Below the pieces are notes generated by a model. The model did no database searches, was not told where the DNA came from, and saw only the letters and a list, made by a program, of their open reading frames with translations. A stretch of DNA of 64,000 nucleotides from Levilinea saccharolytica (GTDB lineage: Bacteria > Chloroflexota > Anaerolineae > Anaerolineales > Anaerolineaceae), in the NCBI RefSeq assembly GCF_001306035.1, contig NZ_LGCM01000058.1:28214-92213 (forward strand). Direction: 5' to 3'. The position numbers and the translations under genes were made by a program. Positions 52,930 to 61,990 of the stretch are shown here, one piece after another (the first letter of the stretch is position 1; every line of letters begins with the position of its first letter).

Positions 52930-53358
52930 TTAGGGCTGAACCACAATGTTAACTTCAAAGGTTTCCAGCGGGGGGGTGTCGGTCTCAAAGGAGCGGTGAT
53001 AAATCATTTTTAACACGGTTTCCCCGGCAGCAGCGGCTTTAAAACGCCAGCGGAATACCCCGCTGGCCCCCAAAGCCTGACTGTCGCTGCGGTAGTCCAT
53101 TTCACCTTCCGTCTGCAAAATGCGGGTGTCCAGGTCTTGCGGCTCCCAGGCATAACCCGTGGTCATATTACCGTTCAGGGCCACTTCCAGGAGGCCGCCG
53201 GTGTGCAGGGTGATGGTGCTGCCGGCATCCTCCGCCTGAATCTGCACCGTTTCCGGCGCAGCGGTGGCGGGTGGGGGCGCAGGTGCGGGCAGAACACTGC
53301 AGGCGCTCAGCCAAACGATCATGAAGGTCGCGATGAGCCAATTGCAAGTGCGTTTCAT
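52930..53358 (-). CDS. Chagasin-like (I42) cysteine-protease inhibitor lipoprotein
   Basis: The protein is 142 residues from the ATG at 53358. A signal peptide ends WLSAC, so it is a lipoprotein. Loop 1 reads LNGNMTTGYAWEP (chagasin NPTTG-type), loop 2 SGVFRWRFKAA and loop 3 YHRSFE, in the order found in chagasin folds that block papain-like cysteine proteases. GAGGG precedes two adjacent ATG codons; the second has better spacing. It could protect the cell from its own or foreign proteases outside the membrane. Confidence 0.85.
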   Translation of the reverse strand: MKRTCNWLIATFMIVWLSACSVLPAPAPPPATAAPETVQIQAEDAGSTITLHTGGLLEVALNGNMTTGYAWEPQDLDTRILQTEGEMDYRSDSQALGASGVFRWRFKAAAAGETVLKMIYHRSFETDTPPLETFEVNIVVQP

Positions 53359-53547
53359 CATTCCCTCGGATCGGACAGGCTCCAAATCTCCGCGCGGCAG
53401 CCTGTCGCTGAACACAAGCCGCACGGAACATCCAACTGGTCGGCACCAAAAAGGCCGCCAACCCGCGGTGACCTGTTTCGATTATACATGATACTTCAGT
53501 CTTTGCATCGGGTGGAAATGGCTGTTAGCCGTTTGCAAAGCCTGTCC

Positions 53548-54615
53548 TCAGCGCACGGAAATGCCGGCGCCGGGGACCACCTCGCCAATTTCCCACAGGG
53601 GTTGGCTCACCTCCTGCGCGCGGCGCATCAGGTCGGGCAGGCGCTCGGCCTCCACTGCCATCAGCAGCCCGCCGCTAGTCTGCGGATCAAACAGCAGCAT
53701 CATCTGGTTTTCACTGATCCCCTCGGCAAAGTCCACGCGCTCCTGAAAATACAGGCGGTTGTCGGCGGCCCCGCCGGGGAAGGTGTAAGCGGCGGCGTAG
53801 CGGGCCGCACAAGATACAAAGGGGATGCGTTCGTAGTCCAGTTGGAAGCGCACCCCGCTGGCCTCGGCCATCTCCAGGCCGTGGCCCAACAGGCTGTAGC
53901 CGGTGATGTCGGTGCCGGAGCGCACGTCAAACTCGCGCGCCAACGCACCGGCCTGCCGGTTCAGGCGCTGCATCCAGCTCACCACTTCAGCCACATCTTC
54001 GGGAGCAGCTTGCTGGCGTTTGAGGGCGGTGGTGGTGACCCCAAAACCCAGGGGCTTGCTCAGCACCAGCCGGTCGCCCACGCGGGCGCCGCGTTTGGTG
54101 ATCAGGCGCTGCGGATGCACCATGCCCACCACCACCAGGCCAAATTTCGGCTCCTGATCCTGCACGGTGTGCCCGCCGGCAATCACCACCCCGGCTTCGC
54201 GGGCTTTTTCGGCGGCTCCGCGCAGAATTTCCGCGCCGATCTCCGGGGCCAGATGCGGGGGCAGGGCCGCCACGTTGAGCGCCAGGAAGGGCTGCCCGCC
54301 CATGGCGTACACGTCCGACAGGCTGTTGGCCGCGGCGATGGCCCCGTAGTCGTAGGCGTCGTCCACCACCGGCGTGAAGAAATCGGTGGTGATCACCAGG
54401 GCGCGCTCCGCATCCAACTGCCACACGGCAGCATCGTCCGGTGAATTCAGACCGACCAGCAGGTCGGGGTAATCCGCGGACTGAAACACGTCTTTCATGG
54501 GGCGCAGAACCTGCGCCAGCGCTTCCGCGCTTAATTTAGACGCTCAACCCGCGCAGGAAGACAGGCTGGTGAGGCGAATTTGTTTGCCGGAGGGGGCCAG
54601 GGTGGGGTTGCTCAT
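53548..54615 (-). CDS. selD: Selenide, water dikinase, itself a selenoprotein
   Basis: SelD makes selenophosphate, the selenium donor for selenocysteine. Reading through a TGA at 54544-54546 gives 355 residues from an ATG at 54615 with GAGG upstream. The active-site loop reads SSCAGUASKLS (C21, U24), where other SelD proteins have C or U. The remainder shows family signatures: DDAAVWQL, TTDFFTPVVDDAYDYGAIAA, NSLSDVYAMGG and DITGYSLLGHGLEMA. A normal gene caller starts at 54498 and loses the catalytic loop. A perfect hairpin follows the UGA. It lies 72 bp downstream of the SPFH gene's stop, on the same strand. Confidence 0.93.
54501..54517 (-). promoter_or_regulatory. Candidate bacterial SECIS of selD
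   Basis: On the minus strand GGCGCAG, loop GTT, CTGCGCC makes a perfect 7-bp stem. The loop begins with G and lies 33 nt after the UGA, within the distance known for bacterial SECIS elements. Confidence 0.7.
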
Positions 54616-54687
54616 GGGGGAACCTCAGTTTGTTCAGAGGGCGGGCTGATGCGCCCGCCCCCTGAGAATTTCACGTGACTGTACTGC

Positions 54688-55773
54688 TTACGGCTGGGTC
54701 GTTACCGCCGGGGCGGGGGTGGGGCCGATGGACGGCAGGGTGAAGATGAAGGGGCTGGCGTTTTCACCGCCCGGCAGCAGCATCACCTGCACATTGGGCG
54801 ACAGTTTGGTGATGTACTGGTAGCTCAACAGGTTGGGGTTGGTCTTCAGGGCTTCGGCGATCAGCTTCAGCGCTTCGGCCTCGGCCTGGGCCTGAATGAC
54901 GCGCGCCTTGGCGTCCGCCTCGGCAGCGATGATCACCGCCTGAGCCTCACCTTGCGCCCGCGTCACCGAGGCATCCGCCGCGCCTTTGGCCACTTCACGG
55001 GCCTGATCGGCTTCCTGGCGTTTTTGTTCCACCACAAACTTGGCCTGCTGCGACTGCTGCTCGGCGATCTGCTTCTGCTCCACCGAAGCGGCGTAATCGG
55101 ACGAGAAAGCGATGTTGCGCAGCACGAAATCATCCATCACCAGGCCGTTATCGGCCAATTTCTTGCTCATCACCTCACGGATCTGGCTCACCAGATCGAA
55201 GCGTTTGCTGCTGACCACTTCTTCGACCCCATACTGCGAAACGGCGTCGCGGATGATGCCGCGCGCCTGGGCGCGCACCAGATCATCGGTGTAGCGGTCC
55301 TGCCAGGCGATGTGCACTTTCACCACATCCGCCGGGTTGATGGAGTAGATCACCGAGGCGTCGACGTAAATCTCCTGCCCGTCCGCGGTGCGGGCGGCGA
55401 TGGAGTCATCCCCCTGGATAGCGCCTTCGGCCCCAGCGATGGACATGGTGTAAGTCTGTTTGTACACCGGGTAGCGCACCACCGACTCGGCAAAGGGGAT
55501 GATCCAGTTCAAACCCGGCTGCAGGGCTTCGCTGCGCACGCCGCCGGGAGATACCACCGAAAGCACCACGCCGCGTTCCTGGGGGGTGATATAGACGATC
55601 CCAGCGCTGACGGTGCTGAACACGATGGCGATGATCAGCATGGCCATGATCCACACGCCAGAGCGCGGCAGCGGACGGTTGCGAGAGGCGCGCACCACAG
55701 CGAAGATGACGATGCCCACCACGGCAAACCATGCAACTGTGGCCATTCCTTGGAATAAGACTGCGATATTCAT
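54688..55773 (-). CDS. SPFH/prohibitin-family membrane protein
   Basis: The 361-residue protein has two membrane helices at the N-terminus (residues 8-28 and 40-62), an SPFH domain (about 65-245: YITPQERGVVLSVVSPGGVR, VYKQTYTMSIAG, DLVSQIREVMSKKLADNGLV), then a long Ala/Glu/Gln-rich coiled coil (about 248-310) and a Pro/Thr tail. It resembles prohibitins and HflK/HflC, which form large rings on the membrane and adjust protease FtsH activity. AAAGGAGAGCAGGT precedes the ATG, and TATAAT lies further upstream. A hairpin without U-tract at 54639-54661 follows its stop. Confidence 0.9.
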   Translation of the reverse strand: MNIAVLFQGMATVAWFAVVGIVIFAVVRASRNRPLPRSGVWIMAMLIIAIVFSTVSAGIVYITPQERGVVLSVVSPGGVRSEALQPGLNWIIPFAESVVRYPVYKQTYTMSIAGAEGAIQGDDSIAARTADGQEIYVDASVIYSINPADVVKVHIAWQDRYTDDLVRAQARGIIRDAVSQYGVEEVVSSKRFDLVSQIREVMSKKLADNGLVMDDFVLRNIAFSSDYAASVEQKQIAEQQSQQAKFVVEQKRQEADQAREVAKGAADASVTRAQGEAQAVIIAAEADAKARVIQAQAEAEALKLIAEALKTNPNLLSYQYITKLSPNVQVMLLPGGENASPFIFTLPSIGPTPAPAVTTQP

Positions 55774-55834
55774 ACCTGCTCTCCTTTAGGCGAAAAGACG
55801 ATTGCCGAAATTATACCTTGAAGGGCGGTGCAAA

Positions 55835-56707
55835 TCACGCATTTGCCGAAGGTGAAGCCGGGCGCGGCTGGCGGCGCTGCCAGGCCTGGGTGATCAACCC
55901 GCGGCGGGGCGCAAACAAAAAGGCCAGCAGGAAAACCAACGTGGCCACCAGCACAACCGCCGAGCCGGAAACGATGTTGGCATAATAGCTGATGTACAGC
56001 CCCGTCAGGCTGGAAAACGCGCCGATGAGAGCCGAGACCGCCATCATGGCCGGCAGACGGCGAGTCAGCAGGTAAGCCGCCGCGGCGGGGGTCACCAGCA
56101 TGGCCGCAGCCAGCCCCACCCCCACGGTTTGAATGGACACCACCACCGTCCAGCCCAGCAGGATCAGCATCAGATTGCGCAGCAGGCCCACCCGCAGGCG
56201 CAGGGTGGCCGCCAGCACCGGGTCAAAAGATACCACCAGGAACTGGCGGTAAAAGACCACCACCACCAGCAGGGTCACCATCCCCAGGATACCCGTGATC
56301 CACAGATCGCTGCTGCTGACCCCCAGCACATTCCCAAAGAGGATGTGGCTGAGGTCCACGGCGTAGGTGCGGATGGTGCTGATGAGGGCCACCCCCAGGG
56401 CCAGGGCCGCCGCGAACAGGATGCCGATGGCAGTATCTTCCTTGATGCTGCCCTGACGTGAAAAGAAGCCGATGCCCAGAGCCACCACCAGCGCCGCCGC
56501 CAAAGCCCCCACCGTCAGGTTGCCGCCCAGCAGGTAGGCGATGGCGATGCCGGGCAGCACGGCGTGGGCCAGGGCGTCGCCCAGGAAAGCCATGGAGCGC
56601 AGCACCACATAGGAACCCACCACCGAACACAGCACCCCCACCATCAGCGCCGCCAGCAGGCCGCGCTGCATAAACGCATATTGAAGCGGATCCAGCAGCC
56701 AGTTCAT
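55835..56707 (-). CDS. znuB: Zinc/manganese ABC permease
   Basis: The 290-residue protein has eight or nine helices. It starts MNWLLDPLQYAFMQRGLLAA, and contains GSYVVLRSMAFLGDALAHAV, the cytoplasmic coupling region of the ZnuB/MntB family, and VVVSIQTVGVGLAAAMLVTP. It overlaps the ATPase gene by 4 bp. As the last gene of a Zur-headed operon with a His-rich binding protein, zinc is the probable metal. Confidence 0.92.
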   Translation of the reverse strand: MNWLLDPLQYAFMQRGLLAALMVGVLCSVVGSYVVLRSMAFLGDALAHAVLPGIAIAYLLGGNLTVGALAAALVVALGIGFFSRQGSIKEDTAIGILFAAALALGVALISTIRTYAVDLSHILFGNVLGVSSSDLWITGILGMVTLLVVVVFYRQFLVVSFDPVLAATLRLRVGLLRNLMLILLGWTVVVSIQTVGVGLAAAMLVTPAAAAYLLTRRLPAMMAVSALIGAFSSLTGLYISYYANIVSGSAVVLVATLVFLLAFLFAPRRGLITQAWQRRQPRPASPSANA

Positions 56708-57501
56708 AGGGCCTCACCTCCCCCCTCGGCGGGCGGGCAGCATTGATCCACCACCATGACACCGCCAATGTTCAAAACCTGCCCGCTGAAGGCTTCATGA
56801 ATGTGTTCGGGGGTGAAGACCTCGGCGGGGGTGCCAAAGGCCAGCACGCGGCGGTTGAGCAGCAGAACCTGCTCAAAGCGGGTGGCGGCCATATTGAGAT
56901 CGTGGGTGGAGACGATGACGGTCACGCCCTGATGGTGCAGATCCTCCAGCAGGTTCAGGGTGGCTTCCTGGGTGGCGGCGTCCACGCCGGTGAAGGGTTC
57001 ATCCAGGAGCAGGATGTGCGGCTGCTGGGCCAAAGCCCGCGCCAGGAACACACGCTGCTGTTGGCCGCCGGACAGGTCGCCGATGGAGCGGCGGGCCAGA
57101 TGGCCGATGCCCATCTTATCCAATCCCAACTGGCAGGCCTGCACGTCCTCTTTGCTGGGGCGGCGGAACCAGGGGATGCGCCCGTAACGCCCCATCATGA
57201 CCACGTCCATCACCGTCACCGGAAAGCGCCAGTCCACTTCCTCGCGCTGGGGCACGTAGGCCACGCAGTACAGGGTCAGCCCGGCGGGCTGGCGGTGAAT
57301 CAGTACACTACCCCCGCGGCGCGGCAAGAGCCCCACCAGGGCTTTGAACAGGGTGGATTTGCCCGCGCCGTTGGGCCCCACCACTGCCACCAAGCCCCCG
57401 GCGGGGACCGTAAAGGTGACGTCAGCCAGGGCGGTATGTCCGTTATAGCCCACCTGAAGGTTCTTCACCTCCAGGTGGGCGGGTTCTAAACTATGTTCCA
57501 T
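56704..57501 (-). CDS. znuC: Zinc/manganese ABC ATPase
   Basis: The 265-residue protein has Walker A GPNGAGKST, Q-loop and the YVPQREEVDWRFPVTVMDVV segment characteristic of the zinc/manganese importer group, signature LSGGQQQRVFLARALAQQPH, Walker B ILLLDEPFTGVD and H-loop STHDLNMA. It starts 22 bp after znuA and overlaps znuB by 4 bp. Confidence 0.93.
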   Translation of the reverse strand: MEHSLEPAHLEVKNLQVGYNGHTALADVTFTVPAGGLVAVVGPNGAGKSTLFKALVGLLPRRGGSVLIHRQPAGLTLYCVAYVPQREEVDWRFPVTVMDVVMMGRYGRIPWFRRPSKEDVQACQLGLDKMGIGHLARRSIGDLSGGQQQRVFLARALAQQPHILLLDEPFTGVDAATQEATLNLLEDLHHQGVTVIVSTHDLNMAATRFEQVLLLNRRVLAFGTPAEVFTPEHIHEAFSGQVLNIGGVMVVDQCCPPAEGGGEAL

Positions 57502-57523
57502 CGTGACTCAATTTTACTCGTTT

Positions 57524-58513
57524 TTAGCGCAGAGCATCCAGGATCACCGCAATGTTGTGACGCATCATCGCCAAATACGAGGGAGCCTCGCCGTTGGCTT
57601 CGGTGATGGAGTGGGTGTAAAGATTTGTGACCACTTTAACACCAGCATCGGCGGCAATTTGCTCGGCCAGTTTGGGGTTGGCCCCCGTTTCCACGAAAAT
57701 GGCCGGGGCGCCGCTGGTGCGGATGACGTCAATCAACGTGGAAAGTTGTTTGGCAGACGTTTCGGCGCTGCTGTTGGCGCTGGGGATGACCGCCCCCGCC
57801 ACGGTGAAGCCGTAGCGGTCGGCGAAATAGCCGAAGCTCTCATGATTGGTCACCAGCACCCGCCGTTCGGGGGAGATGGTTTCCACCTGGGCGCGAATAT
57901 CCGCGTCCAGCGCGCGCAGCGCTTCAATATAAGCGGCGGCGTTTTGGGCGTAGGTTTCTTTGCCCTGGGGGTCGGCCTGCGACAGGCCGTCGCGGATATT
58001 TTCCACATAGACGATCACGTTGAGCGGATCGAGCCAGAAATGCGGGTCGCCTTCGCCGTGGTCGTGCTCATGGGCTTCTTCACCCTCGTGCTCATGGGCT
58101 TCTTCGCCCTCGTGAACTTCCTCTTCCGTGTGTACTTCTTCAGACGGGTCAGGCGTTCGGCTGGTCAGCCCGGCGCTGGCCTCAATCACCGCGGCATTCC
58201 CGCCGGCATTGTTCAGAACCTCATCCAACCAACCCTCAAACCCGCCGCCGTTGACGATGAACACATCGCTTTCGGCGATGCGGGTCACATCCCACGGGGT
58301 GGGTTGAAAGGCGTGCGGGTCCATGCCCAGGGGCATGAGGGCCTCCACCGTCACGCGTTCCCCGGCCACCTGCTGGGCGATGTCGGCCAAAAAGGTCTCA
58401 GCGGCCATCACGCGCATCGCCCCATTTTCGGCCTGTGGGGCAGGGGCGGGCTGGCAGGCGGCCAGGCCAAAGAAGATCAAAAACATTCCAACGGTAATGA
58501 TAACCTTTTTCAT
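57524..58513 (-). CDS. znuA: Zinc-binding lipoprotein of the ABC importer
   Basis: The protein is 329 residues from the ATG at 58513, which has GGAG upstream; the longer frame crosses the zur gene. The signal peptide ends FFGLAAC, so it is anchored by lipid. A His/Glu-rich loop around residues 155-185 (HEGEEAHEHEGEEAHEHDHG) is the zinc-collecting loop of ZnuA proteins, followed by DPHFWLDPLN. Further metal ligands lie in LVTNHESFGYFADRYG and VFVETGANPKLAE-like text (IFVETGANPKLAEQ). It lies between zur and the ATPase gene. Confidence 0.93.
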   Translation of the reverse strand: MKKVIITVGMFLIFFGLAACQPAPAPQAENGAMRVMAAETFLADIAQQVAGERVTVEALMPLGMDPHAFQPTPWDVTRIAESDVFIVNGGGFEGWLDEVLNNAGGNAAVIEASAGLTSRTPDPSEEVHTEEEVHEGEEAHEHEGEEAHEHDHGEGDPHFWLDPLNVIVYVENIRDGLSQADPQGKETYAQNAAAYIEALRALDADIRAQVETISPERRVLVTNHESFGYFADRYGFTVAGAVIPSANSSAETSAKQLSTLIDVIRTSGAPAIFVETGANPKLAEQIAADAGVKVVTNLYTHSITEANGEAPSYLAMMRHNIAVILDALR

Positions 58514-58550
58514 TTTTGCTCCAATAAAAAAAGAAATCCCCTCCCCAGGC

Positions 58551-58997
58551 TCAGTTTTCGCCGGGGTTTTTTTGACAGGCAGCGCACAGGCCGAAGAGCT
58601 GTAACCAGTGGTCTTGAATGTCAAAACCGCTGCCCTGCGCCACGCGTTCAAACAAAGGATGCAGGTCATCGCCCTCAAAATACACCGCCTGACCGCAGTG
58701 GGTGCAGATCAGCAGGTGTTGGTGGCCCTGGGTGGCGCGCAGCACCATATTGCAGCCGTTGGGCTGGTGAACGCGCTGCACCAGCCCCAGTTCTTCCAGC
58801 TTTTCCAGGGTGCGGTACACCGTCACCAGCCCCAGGCCGGGGTACTGTTTGCGCCCGCATTCGAAGATTTCCATCGGCTCCAGGGCGCGCTGTGACGCGA
58901 GGATGACTTCCACAATCGCGCGGCGCGCCGCGGTTTGGCGGTAGCCTTCGCGCTGGAGCAGGGTCATCCATTCATCGGCTCGGGTTGCGGTTTTCAT
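58551..58997 (-). CDS. zur: Fur-family zinc-uptake regulator
   Basis: The 148-residue protein has the Fur winged helix (GYRQTAARRAIVEVILASQR, GLGLVTVYRTLEKLEELGLV) and the metal site with LICTHCGQAVYF, a Cys pair matched by LFGLCAACQKN at the C-terminus for a structural zinc. Since it heads the zinc importer operon and its promoter carries a palindrome, it is most likely Zur. With zinc bound it would repress zur and znuABC. Confidence 0.9.
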   Translation of the reverse strand: MKTATRADEWMTLLQREGYRQTAARRAIVEVILASQRALEPMEIFECGRKQYPGLGLVTVYRTLEKLEELGLVQRVHQPNGCNMVLRATQGHQHLLICTHCGQAVYFEGDDLHPLFERVAQGSGFDIQDHWLQLFGLCAACQKNPGEN

Positions 58998-59012
58998 AAC
59001 GCTCCTTACTGA

Positions 59013-59058
59013 AATTGAAAACGTTTTTCAATTATAACTTAAGCAATAAATTTTGCAA
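59013..59058 (-). promoter_or_regulatory. Promoter and Zur-type box of the zinc operon
   Basis: On the minus strand TTGCAA (59053-59058) and TATAAT (59031-59036) are 16 bp apart. A near-palindrome (59013-59033) with arms AATTGAAAA and TTTTCAATT overlaps the -10 box and the start of transcription. Length and AT-rich arms fit a Fur-family box; the site is next to the zur start. Confidence 0.8.
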
Positions 59059-59159
59059 GGGGATGTCTCAGGCGAAAAACCGATCCTTGCCCCCTTTCAA
59101 AGCTGTAAATCCGCAGCCCTCGCGGGGGCTTTATGGTATAACCATTCTAACGGTGCGGC

Positions 59160-59684
59160 ATGTACGGAATCGTCTCCCTCCTCCCAGAACCCTATCAAAG
59201 CGAAGCCAGCCGCCGCATGCAGCGCGCGCTGGAATTCGGCGCTGAGCCTGCGCGCCTGCCCGCGCATGTGAGCTTTCACGTAGCCGCCAGCTATCCGATG
59301 GAAGAGACCCGCGCCGCCCTGCAGGAGATCGCCGCGCAAACCGCCCCGCTGACGGTGCACACCGGCGGCTGGGGGGTCTTCCCTGGGCCGCAGCCCGTGG
59401 TGTTCATCGCCTTGGCCAAAAATGAGGCCCTGGTGACCCTCCATCAGCGCATCTGGCAGCGCCTGGCCCCCTGGGTTCCAGACCCACACCCCCTGTACGC
59501 TTTGGACGCCTGGGTGCCGCACATCACCATCGCCTGCGAGGGGCTGACCCCCGCCAGCGCCAGCCGCATGCTGGCCTCCTTGGCCTTTGAGCCGCTGCAG
59601 TGGCATTTTGAGCTGCCCGACCTGACCGTGCTGTGCAATGACCCGCCGCCGGTGCGCCTGCGCGTGCCGCTGAATACGATATAA
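59160..59684 (+). CDS. 2'-5' RNA ligase/2H phosphoesterase family protein
   Basis: The 174-residue protein has two His motifs of the 2H fold: HVSFH (AHVSFHVAASYP) and HITIA (WVPHITIACEGL), spaced about 90 residues apart. Enzymes of the group open or join 2',5'-linked or cyclic phosphates in RNA. The first motif is HxSx, the accepted variant. It is followed 85 bp later by an FGGY kinase gene and is divergent from zur. Confidence 0.82.
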   Translation: MYGIVSLLPEPYQSEASRRMQRALEFGAEPARLPAHVSFHVAASYPMEETRAALQEIAAQTAPLTVHTGGWGVFPGPQPVVFIALAKNEALVTLHQRIWQRLAPWVPDPHPLYALDAWVPHITIACEGLTPASASRMLASLAFEPLQWHFELPDLTVLCNDPPPVRLRVPLNTI

Positions 59685-59768
59685 TGGCTGCGGACGCGGC
59701 TTTGCCCCTGCCCGCGTGTCGAAAGAGAGCCCCCTTGACCCCAACCGCTGCCCCCCATTGGAGAACCT

Positions 59769-61319
59769 ATGCCGCCTGAGAACCTGCTGGCCATTGACAA
59801 CGGCACCCAAAGCGTGCGCGCGTTGTTATTTGATCCGCGCGGGAACCTCCTGGGCAAACAGCGCGTGATCATTGAGCCGTATTATTCCACCGCCCCCGGC
59901 CTGGCCGAACAGCGCCCCGGGGTGTTTTGGGAAGCGGTGTGCGCCGCCTGTCAGGGCCTGTGGCAGCAGCCCGGCCTGCGCCCTGAATCGGTGGCGGCGG
60001 TGTCGCTGACCACCCAGCGCTCCACGGTGATCAACGTGGACGCGGCGGGCGAACCGCTGCGCCCGGCGATCGTCTGGCTGGATCAGCGCCGCACCGAGGG
60101 ACTGCCGCCGGTGAGCGGGTTGTGGGGGCTGGCGTTTTGGCTGGCGGGGGCCTCAGAGACGGTGGCCTATTTGCAGGCCGAAGCCGAAGTGAACTGGCTG
60201 CGCACCCACCAGCCGGAGATCTGGGCCAAAACCCACAAGTACCTGCTGCTTTCGGGCTACCTCACCTACCAACTCACCGGGCGCTTTGCCGATTCCATCG
60301 GCTGCACGGTGGCCTACATCCCCTTTGATTACAAATCACACACCTGGTCGAAGCCCTGGGATTGGAAATGGAAAGCTGTGCCGATTGACCCCGCGCTGCT
60401 GCCGGAGCTGGTGCCCATCGGCCAGACCATCGGCCCCATCACCCCCGCGGCGGCGGCGGCCACCGGCATCCCCGCCGGAACGCCCCTCATCGCCGCGGCC
60501 GCCGACAAGGCCTGCGAGGTGTTAGGCTCTGGCGGCCTGCACCCCCACATCGGCTGCCTGGGCTACGGCACCACCGCCACCATCAACACCACCCACCGCC
60601 GCTACGTCGAGGTCATTCCCCTCATCCCGCCCTATCCGGCGGCTGTGCCGGGGGCCTATAACCTGGAGATCCAGATCTTCCGCGGCTATTGGATGGTCTC
60701 GTGGTTTAAGCAGGAATTTGGCTTTCAGGAAATGTTGATGGCCGAAAAAAACGGCCTGGCCGCCGAGGACCTGCTGGAAGAGATGGTCGAAAGCGTGCCG
60801 CCCGGCTCGCAGGGGCTGATTTTGCAGCCGTATTGGACGCCGGGGCTGCGCTTTCCGGGGCCCGAGGCGCGCGGCGCCGTCATCGGCTTTGGGGATGTGC
60901 ACACCCGCGCGCACCTGTACCGCGCCATCCTGGAAGGGGTGGCCTACGCCCTGCGCGAAGGGGCCGAGCGCACTCAGCGCCGCAGCGGGGTCACCATCAC
61001 CGAACTGCGCGTGGCGGGCGGCGGCAGCCAGTCGCGGGCGGCCGTGCAGCTCACCGCCGACATCTTCGGCCTGCCCATCTCCCGTCCGCACATTTACGAA
61101 GCCTCCGGCCTGGGCGCGGCCATTGACGCCGCGGTGGGCAGCGGGATTCACCCCGATTTCGACACGGCCGTGGGCGAGATGACCCACCCCGGCGACACCT
61201 TTGAGCCCAACCCGCAGGCGCACGCCGTGTATGACGAGCTGTATAACGACATTTATCTGAAAATGTACAGCCGCCTGCACCCGCTGTATAAGGCCCTCAG
61301 CCGCCGCAGCGAATCTTGA
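59769..61319 (+). CDS. FGGY-family carbohydrate kinase
   Basis: The 516-residue protein starts [20 protein letters not shown], the first phosphate loop, and has [29 protein letters not shown], the second phosphate loop [13 protein letters not shown] and the adenosine motif [31 protein letters not shown] stands in the last part. It phosphorylates a sugar or polyol at the expense of ATP; the substrate cannot be named, and it lacks the usual neighbouring sugar transport or isomerase genes. The start follows GGAGAACC. Confidence 0.9.
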   Translation: MPPENLLAIDNGTQSVRALLFDPRGNLLGKQRVIIEPYYSTAPGLAEQRPGVFWEAVCAACQGLWQQPGLRPESVAAVSLTTQRSTVINVDAAGEPLRPAIVWLDQRRTEGLPPVSGLWGLAFWLAGASETVAYLQAEAEVNWLRTHQPEIWAKTHKYLLLSGYLTYQLTGRFADSIGCTVAYIPFDYKSHTWSKPWDWKWKAVPIDPALLPELVPIGQTIGPITPAAAAATGIPAGTPLIAAAADKACEVLGSGGLHPHIGCLGYGTTATINTTHRRYVEVIPLIPPYPAAVPGAYNLEIQIFRGYWMVSWFKQEFGFQEMLMAEKNGLAAEDLLEEMVESVPPGSQGLILQPYWTPGLRFPGPEARGAVIGFGDVHTRAHLYRAILEGVAYALREGAERTQRRSGVTITELRVAGGGSQSRAAVQLTADIFGLPISRPHIYEASGLGAAIDAAVGSGIHPDFDTAVGEMTHPGDTFEPNPQAHAVYDELYNDIYLKMYSRLHPLYKALSRRSES

Positions 61320-61381
61320 GCGGCACACCGAGAAGGTTATACACGCGGTTGCCGGGGGTAGGCGATCTTTTTATAATGACC

Positions 61382-61460
61382 ATGCGCTGAAAAATGAGCG
61401 CATTTACCGGTATCTGTTCTGTACGCTGGCGAGGTGATGAGCAAGCCCTCGCCAGCGTAC
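61382..61460. terminator. Two hairpins between convergent kinase and acetyltransferase genes
   Basis: ATGCGCT/AGCGCAT (61382-61403) makes a 7-bp stem. GTACGCTGGCGAGG (61421-61434) and CCTCGCCAGCGTAC (61447-61460) make a perfect 14-bp stem with a 12-nt loop, 4 bp after the acetyltransferase stop on the minus strand. They probably end transcription from both sides; no long U-tract is seen. Confidence 0.6.
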
Positions 61461-61463
61461 CGT

Positions 61464-61886
61464 TTAAGCCGGGGCGGGCAGGTCTTTGCGCAGGAGGATC
61501 TCCAGCGGCTCACCGGGCAGCAGCAGCGCGCCGCAGTCCTGATAGCCCCATTTGCGGTAGAGGTGCTGGGCGTCTTCATTGGAAAGGGTCGAGGTGAGCA
61601 CCTGGCGCGCGCCTTGCTCCTGCATCTGCGCTTCCCAGGCGGCAGCCAGCCGCGCGGCCGTCCCCTGGCGCCGGTAGGCTTCCAACACGTAGAGCAGGTT
61701 CATAAAAGGGATCTCATCCCAAAAATAACCCCAGCGCAGCCAGCCGATGATCTGGCCGTCCTGACGCGCCGTCAGAATTTCGCCCTGGGCAATTTTGTGC
61801 GCCAGCCTGTGCGGGGGAATGTGCCCGTCCAGGCGGGCCAGTGCTTCCAGATCCGCCGGAACAGCGGGGGTAATTTCAATCGTCAT
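61464..61886 (-). CDS. GNAT-family N-acetyltransferase
   Basis: The 140-residue protein has the GNAT order: N-terminal MTIEITPAVPADLEALARLD, motif A NLLYVLEAYRRQGTAARLAA (loop RRQGTA) and motif B NEDAQHLYRKWGYQDCGALL. The substrate is unknown. It is divergent from the AbiE pair. Confidence 0.88.
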   Translation of the reverse strand: MTIEITPAVPADLEALARLDGHIPPHRLAHKIAQGEILTARQDGQIIGWLRWGYFWDEIPFMNLLYVLEAYRRQGTAARLAAAWEAQMQEQGARQVLTSTLSNEDAQHLYRKWGYQDCGALLLPGEPLEILLRKDLPAPA

Positions 61887-61932
61887 GCGGGCCTCCGTAG
61901 GTTAGGGGTAGCGGCGGGGTTGCAGGGTGTTG

Positions 61933-61989
61933 TATAATATTTTATGTAAAGATGTCATCACTTTTTGAAAGTTGTGTTCCATAAAATAT
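61933..61989 (+). promoter_or_regulatory. AbiE promoter with distant inverted repeats
   Basis: TATAAT (61933-61938) overlaps the left arm ATATTTTATG (61937-61946). The perfect right arm CATAAAATAT (61980-61989) abuts the abiEi ATG. The arms are separated by 33 bp. AbiEi antitoxins are known to bind inverted repeats in their own promoter, so this is the likely autoregulatory site. No Shine-Dalgarno precedes the ATG. Confidence 0.75.
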
Positions 61990-61990
61990 C

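Noticed and set aside
53501..53540. Inverted repeat (CTTTGCA/TGCAAAG) after selD as a terminator
   Set aside because: Only 7 bp with a 26-nt interior and no U-tract; too weak to call.
53137..58906. Long plus-strand frames opposite selD and znuA
   Set aside because: Both are antisense shadows of recognised genes and lack ribosome sites and domains.
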